Shown here piece after piece: positions 8,805 to 15,513 of a stretch of DNA of 15,513 nt. Made by a program: the position numbers and the translations under genes. Positions within the stretch are counted from its first letter, which is position 1. The number at the start of each line of letters is the position of its first letter. The notes under the pieces are model-generated. The model worked only from the letters and a program-made list of their open reading frames with translations, was not told the DNA's origin and made no database searches. The DNA comes from Parvularia atlantis (Eukaryota > Opisthokonta > Rotosphaerida), in assembly GCA_943704415.1 (NCBI GenBank), contig CALSCO010000428.1:1-15513 (forward strand). The letters run 5' to 3'.

Positions 8805-11800
8805 CAGTTGTACGCGCGCTCGCTTGGCGGCAGAGCGCGCCACGGCTGGGTCGGCCATGCGCCGTTTGGTTGAGAGCGGGGCGAGCGGCTTGGGCGGGCG
8901 CGGGAGGATAAGGCGCAGGGCAACGTCGTCATCCTCGTTGGCGTCGACGCCCACGTCGATCTCGACATTGTCGGCCTGCGTTGCAGCGACGGGTACAATG
9001 AGCGGCTGCACGACGCCAAACGGCCGTGCCAGCACGGCGTCGTCGCAGCAGCTGCCATGCCACGGCTCGGCCGGCACCGGAAGAAGTTCGAGCCGCAGCA
9101 GCGCCGCGACCGTCGCGGCAGCCTTGACCTGGCTGCTGGTGGGCACGCTGCGCGTTTGAGCCCGATCCTCGATCGCGCCGCGCGCCACGAGCGTCTCGAC
9201 GGCGACGGGGCGCGTCTGGCCAATGCGGTGTGCGCGCTTGATCGCCTGGGCCTCTTTGGCGGGGTCGCTGATGGGCTCCATAATGAAGATGCGGTTCGCC
9301 GCGGTGAGGTTGATGCCGAACGCGGCCAGGTCGGTGGTCATGATAATGACGCGCACGGTGTCGCTCGTGTTGAACGTGGTGATGACGTGCGCGCGGTCTG
9401 AGGGTGAGTACGACGTGTGGAACTGAAGGTGCTTGACGCCGGCCAGCTGGAGCGCTGCGTAGTGGTGGCGGCGTGAGTAGTGTAGCGCGCGCGCAAGTGA
9501 GCGAACCCTCAGAGACGAAGAAGATGACGCGGCTGAACTGCGTGAAGATGATCGCCTTGTCGGTCGGGTGCCGCACGAGCAGCTGGTTCAGCACGTAGTC
9601 GAGTTTGGTGCTCGTCGTCTGCCGTGCGGAGGGTCAGCCACTGCTCACGGCTTGGTCGGCACACGCACATGCCGCCACAGGGCGTCGTGCCAGAGTGGCG
9701 GTGGTCTGGCGCAGCGCGAGCACGAGCGTGAGTCTCAGCGTGCATGGCGCGGGCGCAGGCGCCGCTGACAACACACTCAGACTCGGGCTGCGACTGCGCC
9801 GCAAACGACGCCTGGACGAGATGCTGCGCGGCGTCACCGTCCAGCATGACGCCACCACGCCCCATCGGAACGATGACGCCCATCGGCGCGAGCCGCTTGA
9901 CGTCGCTGCGCGCATCGCAATCAGCCGCAGTATGCGCACACTACTCGCGCCGAGGCTCACGCACAGCGGCTTGGTCGGGTGGCGCGCGCTCCAGGCGGTC
10001 TGCGCGGCCGCGTGTAGCGCACGCACGACCTCCACGTTGGCGTCCATCGCCTGCTCGCACATCGCGTTGTCGGCCTGTGCCGGCGGCAGCAACACAGGTG
10101 AGACGTGGCGCGCACGCAAGCTTGCGCTGCAGAAGCGCACCAGGCGCGTGGTGTCCGTGTCAGGTGCCGTGGGCACGGCCGGCGCAAGGATGTAGCCGAC
10201 GTTGCTGAGGTCCGGCGCGTCCACGCCGCACACCTGCCGCACCGAATAAGCAAACAGGGGCTATGCGCGCGTGCGGCACCATGCGGTCGTCGCCCTGCAA
10301 GTAGCGCAGGATGTGGTGCGCCTCGGCCTGCTGCACCTCGGTGCGCGGCTTGCTCGCAAGCCATTGCCTGCGCGTGTTGGTGTGAGACAGTCCGTGATGC
10401 ATGCACTAACGCGGGCGCGCACGAGATGTTGTTGACCGTGCCGATGACCTCCGAAGCCAGCAGTGGCACATGGTGAAAGCAGTGTTCATGCAGCGACCGC
10501 AGTGCGAGCAGCGCAAACGCGCGGTTGCGCGGGTGCATGTACGAGTCCACGCCCTCGCCCTGGTGGCACCGTCATGCTCCTGCTCACCCTCGCACCGGCG
10601 GCGCACCTCCGACAGCAGCAGGTTGGCCTTGATGGCCGCGACACGCGAGTTGTACCGCGCTACTTCGTGCCTGCTCAGGTCAAAGCGGCGCACTGGCGCA
10701 GTGCGCGCGTGGGCAAACCGTCACAGCGCAGGCGGACGCGCGCGCACCGGTGACGGTACACGTCGGCAGCGGCACGTCGCGGTCGATGTCGTCCTGACCC
10801 GCATCCCCCGCTTTAGCCACCAAGTGCACGGACAACACGCGGCACGGGCCACGTACGCGGCGGTGCCGCACGACGAGCAGGTCGAGCACGAGCAGGATGC
10901 GGCGCTGCACCTCGCGCGCGATCGCGTCAAGCTCGGGCGACTCCTTGGGCTGCGGACTGGCGCGTGCATAGCACGAAACGTCAGCCCATGTGCAGCGGCG
11001 GTGCAAGCGCGCACGTGAGCCGCTCGTGCAGCAGGCGCTTGAGCATCGCGGGGTTGACGGCGGCCTGTGTGGCCTGCTCGAGCTGCCGTTATGCGCGTGA
11101 GCCTGGCGTGCGCACGTGTGCGTAAAGCGAGCGCGCACGCCAAAGAAGCGAAACATGCTCTGCAGGCGGCTACGGTCGCTGTCAAACTTGTCGAGGACGA
11201 GCGGCGTGCCGGTCATGACCCACCTGCGGCGCGCAGACGTGAGCGACGGCGCACGCGGAGCGTGAGGCGCACTTGTTGGACGCGAAGAGCTTCTCCGTCG
11301 CAAACTGCGAGCGGTTGGAGCGCAGCGCGACAACGTGGCCCTCGTCCACCACGACGCGCCGCCAGAGCACGCGGCTGAGCGGTGAGCGGTACTCACGGCG
11401 CGGGCAAGTGCAGTGGCGCGTGCGCGTGTTGCCGATGTACGGGCACGTGCACGGTCTGCCGGAGACGGCTGCGCGTGCGGTTGAGCGAGCACGAACGGAG
11501 GCCGCATGCGACGTGCGCGCACCGGCGCTGTTGACCTCCTGCGCTTCCTCGAGCGCGAGCAGCGAGTGCGTGGTGATGACGACGTCGAAGGCGGCCAGGG
11601 TCTCGGGGCGCATGCGCTCAAGGTCTTTTGAGCTGCGAAGGACGCCAATGCTGAGAGCACCGTCGAGCGTGTGCTGCCGGCGGCATCAGTACAGGGTGTG
11701 CACGGTCTCGCGCGCGCGCGCGCGCGCGCACCTTGCGAAACTCGCCCAGCCATTGCTCGATCAGCGTCGCGGGCACGACGATCAGCGTCGTCCACGACAG

Positions 11801-12790
11801 AAGCAGCGTCCTGCCGACCGAGCTGCCAGTGCGGGCGTGTCAGAGCTGCACAAGCGAGCGCGTGCACAGCACGTGTGCACCCGTAGCGCCGGTTCGTCGT
11901 CCCGCCGGCGACGTAGAACGGGTTCGGCGTGCGCGCGATCTCGTCCACTGGCGGCGCGCGCGCAACGTCAACGCCGAGGCGCGGACGGATTGGGCGCAAC
12001 GCACGGACGGGGGCGGGCAGCGCGCCCTCACGCTGGTCCAGCAGACGCCGGTGCAGGCCGTGGCGGCGCACGGCGCGCGCGGCGAGTGCGGCGAGCGACG
12101 GCACGTCTTCCTCGTCCTCGTCGTGGAAGTGCACGGGCTCGTCGCTGGGCGGCCGCGACATGGACCCGCGCGTGGCTGCGACGAGCGCGATGCAGATCGC
12201 GGTCTTGCCCGTGCCCTGGTGTCGCGCCCCGTTCGCGTCGGCTGCACGGGGCAGGGAACGGGCAAGAGGCGGGCAAGCGCACCATGTCCTCGCACAGGAT
12301 GCCGCCGTGCAGGTCGAGGCCGTCGCCCCCGTCGCCCGCGATCTCGTCGTCGCCCGTGACCTCCGCGAGCGCGTCCGTGTCGAGCCAGCCCTCGCGCACG
12401 AGCAGCGGGCGGCGCCGCAGGGCCGTGCTCGGCAGGCGCGGCGGCGTCTGCTCGCGCTCGAGCATCGCGCTGACGGATCGCTGCGCGCACACGGCGGTCA
12501 GGCATCCCCCCCAGTCACGACGCGCGTGCCGCACAACCAGCTGGTAGTCGAAGAGGCGTGTGCGGACCAGCGGCAGATCGCGCATCGCGAGCGATCGGCG
12601 CGGCCGTGGCGACCGCAGCGCGTCCATCACGTCCTGCCGTTTGGCCGCGTTCAGGCGGTGCACGCCGCACGCGCAGCATGCGTGTGGGCACCTTGAGGTC
12701 GCGCAGCCGCCCGTCGAAGCGCAGCCACGGCGCGTCGACCGCGCGCCCGGCGCCGATCACGGCCGCATCGTGTTCGCTCAACGACAGCAT
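8796..12790 (-). CDS. SNF2-family ATPase (RAD5/RAD16-like)
   Basis: Nineteen minus-strand exons encode 993 aa: 12692-12790, 12538-12633, 12283-12480, 11881-12215, 11732-11822, 11523-11673, 11273-11468, 11139-11223, 11015-11082, 10857-10956, 10748-10793, 10607-10692, 10423-10559, 10280-10367, 9965-10233, 9777-9905, 9669-9705, 9507-9618, 8796-9454. Helicase motifs in order: GGILCEDMGTGKTAICIAL (Walker A, about 125-140, joined over intron 12216-12282), LIVVPATLIEQW (Ia), VVITTHSLL, VVVDEGH (about 362-368, DEGH), WVMTGTPL (about 390-397), DKAIIFTQFSRV, FGINLTAANRIF and KRAHRIGQT. This is a nuclear ATP-driven DNA translocase, most like the RAD5/RAD16 group in chromatin remodelling or repair. A Cys-rich insert CTCPYIGNTRTRHCTC lies just before the DEGH motif. 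I see no RING finger between the lobes, where RAD5-type proteins normally carry one. Exon 2 may end 3 nt differently. The start lies 17 bp below the previous gene's stop. Confidence 0.92.
11674..11731 (-). other. SNF2 intron with long alternating CG run
   Basis: This intron joins LGEFRK to HTLDGALSIG. Directly after the GT donor it carries about 20 nt of strict CG alternation (about 11709-11729 on the plus strand). Its 3' end contains GTACTGATGCCGCCGGCAG with a good branch site. Confidence 0.75.
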
Positions 12791-12807
12791 CCAAGTAGAA
12801 GACAGTC

Positions 12808-13474
12808 TCACTTGGCGGGCGGCTTGGCCGGTGCTCGCCGCGGCGCACGTCGCCCGGCGCCGTCGGTCGCGCACAGCAGGAGCATCTCGCCCAGACGGTA
12901 GCCTTGGATGTGCGTGTGCGCGGGTGAGCGGCGCGCATGCGGGCGCGACGACGGATGCGGCGCGCACCGAGCAGGTTGAACCAGATGTCCCTGGCGGGCC
13001 GCACACGCGCACGCGCACGCACTCAGCAGGCAGGCCCCCCCTTCCGAGAGGAGCAAACGCGGCGGCGGCCACGCACCAGAGAGAGTTGATGCCACGCTCC
13101 TGCCAAAAGTCGCGCAGCGCCGTCGCCGCCAGGACGACCTCGAGTGCCTCCCAGAGCACGCCGTAGAGCATGAACGCGCCCTGGAGCCCGCGTCAGGCAC
13201 CGCTGCGCAGCACGGCAGCGCGCACCAGCCGGTCCGGGTGCAGCCAGCCCAGGCCCGCGAACCACACGACGTGCACGACCGACCACGAGTCGATCGAGAC
13301 GTACGGCCCGTTGAGCGCGGCGACGGCAAGCGGGTCGTAGCCCACCCAGTACTGCGCACCGCCGTGCGGTGAGTGCGCGCGCGCGAAGGGCACTGCGCGG
13401 CCGCTGCGCACGTGGTACAGGTGCATCGACGACACCATCGCGACGCACGCGAGCCCGAACTGCCACAGGTTCAT
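12808..13474 (-). CDS. Small multi-pass membrane protein, family uncertain
   Basis: Five exons (13412-13474, 13226-13351, 13077-13180, 12968-12990, 12808-12902) encode 136 aa with phases closing. Hydrophobic segments lie at about residues 3-20, 44-58, 64-85 and 98-115. Charged or polar residues sit inside or at the edge of these helices: DSWSVVH (His48), VLWEALE (Glu74, Glu77) and SLWDIWFNLLGY (Asp99, Asn103). This pattern of H, WE..E and DI..N..G resembles bacterial DUF2585-type membrane proteins in layout; that is only a resemblance from memory. The C-terminus is basic (RRAPRRAPAKPPAK) and probably cytosolic. The ATG at 13474 is the first in frame and follows the JmjC stop by 39 bp; the stop precedes the SNF2 start by 17 bp. 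The 23-nt exon and the 86-nt intron (12991-13076, with a G/C homopolymer run) are unusual for the window. Confidence 0.72.
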
Positions 13475-13513
13475 CCTGGCTGGGCTGAATGTGACACGTG
13501 CTCACTGCGCTGC

Positions 13514-14460
13514 TCACAGGGCGCACGGGTGGATCGGCTCGTCCGGGCGCATGTCCCACGGCAGGAGCACGGAGATGCTCGGCTCGAGCGTCTCGACGTG
13601 GTGCCACCTGCACCACCCGGTCAACAGCACAACGAGCAGCAACGGCGGCAGCGCCGTCCGCACCAGAACGGCGGCGTGTACATGATGTCGCCCGGCTCGA
13701 TCTCTACCTGGTAGCTGCGAGGCACGCAGTGTCAGATGCAGCGCAAACACGCGCACGCGCACATACCGCTCGGCGTCGCCAAAGCGCGGGAACCGCCGCC
13801 GCTGCTCCGCGTCGCCTGCGTACCACCCCTCGACCGCGACCTGGCTGCTGAGCGGGTTCGGGTCGATGCTCGAGGCCGGGTAGAGCGAGCGGTAGTCGTC
13901 CGGGTCAAACAGCGTCCAGCGCTTGCGGCCAGCGATCTTGCGCGCGCGCACGGCACCGTCAGACGCGATCGCACACGCACGCGAGCGCACACCTGCACGA
14001 GAAGGCCGTGGCACAGGTCGTAGTGCAGCGGCGTGATGTTGCCCGCCGTCGACATCCACACGCCGCAGTTGGCCTGCTTGAACGCGCCCGCATCGCCCAC
14101 GAGCGCCGTCGGCAGGCGGCAGTCACCCAGCAGATCGTCCAGCAGCGGCAGCCGGCAGTACAGGCGCCGCTCGCCGTCACCGCTGCCGCCGCCAGACACC
14201 CTGCGCACGATCTCGTCCAGCGGCAGCTCGGCCTCGGTGCACAGCGCGTTCTTGAAGAAGTGCACGCCATCCTTCGCCACCAGCACCGTCGCCGTCGCCC
14301 GCCCGCCCTGCGCCGCTCGCAGCCGCTCGGCCAGCCCGGCCGCACCCCATCGCACCAGCGCCGGCCAGTCGCGCGCCGCCCCGCGCATCCGCAGCGGCCG
14401 GCGGTGGCGGTAGCGCGCCTCGAACTCGTCGCGCGCAGGCATACCCTGTCGGACTTCCAT
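13514..14460 (-). CDS. JmjC / cupin-8 Fe(II)- and 2-oxoglutarate-dependent oxygenase
   Basis: Four exons (13993-14460, 13767-13936, 13664-13714, 13514-13607) encode 260 aa, nearly all one JmjC/cupin-8 domain as in JMJD5 and FIH-type enzymes. The Fe(II) ligands are His146 and Asp148 in NITPLHYDLCHGLLVQ and His232 in PPFWWHHVETL. The latter is restored only by splicing the 56-nt intron 13608-13663. Lys161 in IAGRKRW is a candidate 2-oxoglutarate contact. Typical family blocks LYPASS, FPRFGDAER and EIEPGDIMYTPP follow in order. The likely activity is hydroxylation or demethylation of protein (or RNA) side chains in nucleus or cytosol; the substrate cannot be read from sequence. All metal ligands are present, so it should be active. 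The start ATG at 14460 is 12 bp from the divergent ATG at 14473; an internal Met7 (14442) is an alternative start. Confidence 0.9.
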
Positions 14461-14472
14461 CTTTGGCTGCAG

Positions 14473-15374
14473 ATGGTGAAGTCAGCCGTACATGGGGAAA
14501 GGATCCTGCTGACGTGGTCCGACGGTGCAGGAACCGCAGGGCGGCTCGCCGGAGCAGGGCGGCCCGCAGCACGCCGAATCCGGTGATGTGGACGACGACG
14601 CGGACACGGCGGCGCGCACGATGACGGTGCGCGCGCTCGCGGCGACCGCGGCGTCGTGCGCCGATATTCGCGCCACGTCATTCCGCAGCCCTTCCCGGTG
14701 CCCGTGGACCCGCCCGCAACGGCCGGCGCGCAGCAGGACACGGTGCGTGGACCCAAACGGGCGCACGCGCGCGGGTGGGCAGCGGCACTCACGCGCGCCC
14801 CGTTTCGCGATCCGCACCTGCAGTCGCCCTACATCGAGGGAAACGGCGGAGTGGGCGACAGCGTGCCCGGCAGCCCAGCTGTGTGCCAGGTGCGCGTCCC
14901 CGCGGCTATGGCCGGCAGCGCTGACGCAGCCACGATTTTTTCCATGCCGTGCGTGCAGCAGCATCGCCCTGTGAACGCCGAGCGGCCGGCTCAGCAGCAG
15001 CAGCAGCAGCGCGACGAGCGCGACCAGCCCGAGGTGCACGAGCAGCAGCGCAAGGTGCGTGCGGCGCGTGCGCACACTCCCTCGGGCACTGAAACGCTTC
15101 GTTTCAGATCGCCGGCCTCGCGTTTGTGCTGACGGACGAGGCTGACGACGAGGTGCGTGCGCTCGAGCGACGCGCCGGTTTGCTCACCGCCTCGCAACAG
15201 GCTGGCGACTTAGAAGTGGATGTCGACGAGCTCGATGACGACGTGTTGGAGGTCATCGACCGCTTTTTGGCCCGAAACGTGCGTGTGCGCGGGCGCGAGA
15301 AGTACTCGGACGGCGACAGCGACGATGACGAGCAGCACGCGGCCGTGCACCAGCGCCCAAGACGTGAGCCATGA
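14473..15374 (+). CDS. Acidic, Gln-rich hypothetical protein
   Basis: Six inferred exons (14473-14475, 14531-14626, 14689-14742, 14824-14889, 14959-15054, 15108-15374) encode 193 aa. Exon 1 is only the ATG, followed by a GTGAAG intron. The product opens with a Gly/Pro/Gln and acidic stretch (SGDVDDDADTAAR) and has six consecutive Gln from (CAG)6. It ends with an acidic helical region (VDVDELDDDVLEVIDRFL) and a mixed-charge tail (SDGDSDDDEQ). It has no signal peptide or membrane segment, and I recognise no family. The last intron (15055-15107, GTGCGTG...TTTCAG) and last exon are the best supported. The intron 14743-14823 is a multiple of three and optional. Translation could instead begin at the ATG at 14621, which would leave more room for a promoter. 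The acceptor at 14958 could also be 14961. Confidence 0.5.
14992..15009 (+). repeat. (CAG)6 microsatellite
   Basis: Six perfect CAG units lie in frame in the hypothetical gene and encode six Gln. The antisense reading of the same tract is Leu-rich and gives a spurious membrane helix on the minus strand. Confidence 0.9.
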
Positions 15375-15513
15375 TACGTGGTCGTCAACCGGCTTATGAG
15401 CGCCGTCATAATACCCCTTCTCTGCCCTCAAGACTGTGCCTTCTCTCATCCCCCTCCTCCCTTGTTCTCCCCAAAGCCGGCCGACCTCGGCGTGGACGTG
15501 AAGCCGCACCTAC
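15375..15513. other. Non-coding, pyrimidine-rich stretch at window end
   Basis: After the hypothetical gene's stop, the sequence drops in GC and becomes strongly C/T-rich on the plus strand (about 15409-15472). I see no complete gene here. It may be a terminator or promoter region, or a polypyrimidine tract before an acceptor AAAG at about 15472-15475. The last 40 bp can be read as PADLGVDVKPHL (see findings). Confidence 0.4.

Noticed and set aside
9634-9883. A possible RING finger in the SNF2 gene (Cys-rich reading including TPCGGM and CVC)
   Set aside because: That frame falls in predicted introns 9619-9668 and 9706-9776, and the Cys spacing does not fit C3HC4. The spliced product reads PPLWHDALWRH here.
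11376-11399. A 22-nt GTGAGT...CTCAG intron in the SNF2 gene
   Set aside because: It has strong-looking ends, but removing it breaks the frame. Retaining it gives REYRSPLSRVLWRR, the expected sequence before the DEGH motif, and 22 nt is too short to splice.
10680-12161. A 493-residue minus-strand open frame as one protein
   Set aside because: It contains part of the SNF2 Walker A exon and of later exons but loses most helicase motifs. Splicing recovers them in order.
14962-15075. A Leu-rich membrane helix on the minus strand
   Set aside because: It is the antisense of the (CAG)n tract. The plus strand has a good intron at 15055-15107 and a coherent acidic last exon.
1-15513. CRISPR arrays, tRNA/rRNA genes, transposases or bacterial operon features
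   Set aside because: No spaced repeats, cloverleaf-type sequence, transposase motifs or ribosome binding sites were found; the genes are eukaryotic and spliced.

Overview
This window looks like a gene-dense, intron-rich, GC-rich fungal nuclear genome. The open frames are short and broken. Joining them at small introns (mostly 42-71 nt, donor usually GTGCG, a CTCAC/CTGAC-like branch site, acceptor CAG/AAG) restores complete protein families with every phase closing. The Ap4A phosphorylase, the RAD5-like SNF2 protein and the rhomboid type all suggest a fungus. Base composition, intron size and compactness would suit a basidiomycete yeast such as a Malassezia-type species, but the sequence does not prove the genus. 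I infer nine genes and about 64 introns in 15.5 kb.

Layout. Plus strand: 3' part of an Ap4A phosphorylase gene (46-625), then a 12-exon pepsin-family aspartic protease with a signal peptide and a hydrophobic C-terminal tail (657-2534). Minus strand: a 12-exon rhomboid-family membrane protein whose catalytic Ser and oxyanion Asn positions are both substituted (2639-4534), then an EF-hand protein with a long acidic and Ser/Pro-rich tail (4731-6734). Plus strand: a nearly intronless alpha-helical protein of unknown function (6779-8723). Minus strand: a 19-exon SNF2/RAD5-like ATPase (8796-12790), a small multi-pass membrane protein (12808-13474) and a JmjC/cupin-8 oxygenase (13514-14460), packed with gaps of 17 and 39 bp. 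Plus strand: an acidic, Gln-rich hypothetical protein (14473-15374). The last 139 bp are a non-coding, pyrimidine-rich stretch.

The genes do not form one evident pathway. Nuclear roles are likely for the SNF2 protein and possible for the JmjC protein. The aspartic protease and rhomboid belong to the secretory/membrane system, and the EF-hand protein is a likely Ca2+ responder. Gene arrangement is very tight, with divergent start codons only 12 bp and 44 bp apart and tandem genes nearly touching. The strongest points for a second look are the predicted inactive rhomboid, two GC-AG introns with the same unusual donor, the Cys-rich insert and apparent lack of a RING finger in the SNF2 protein, and the uncharacterised small membrane protein.
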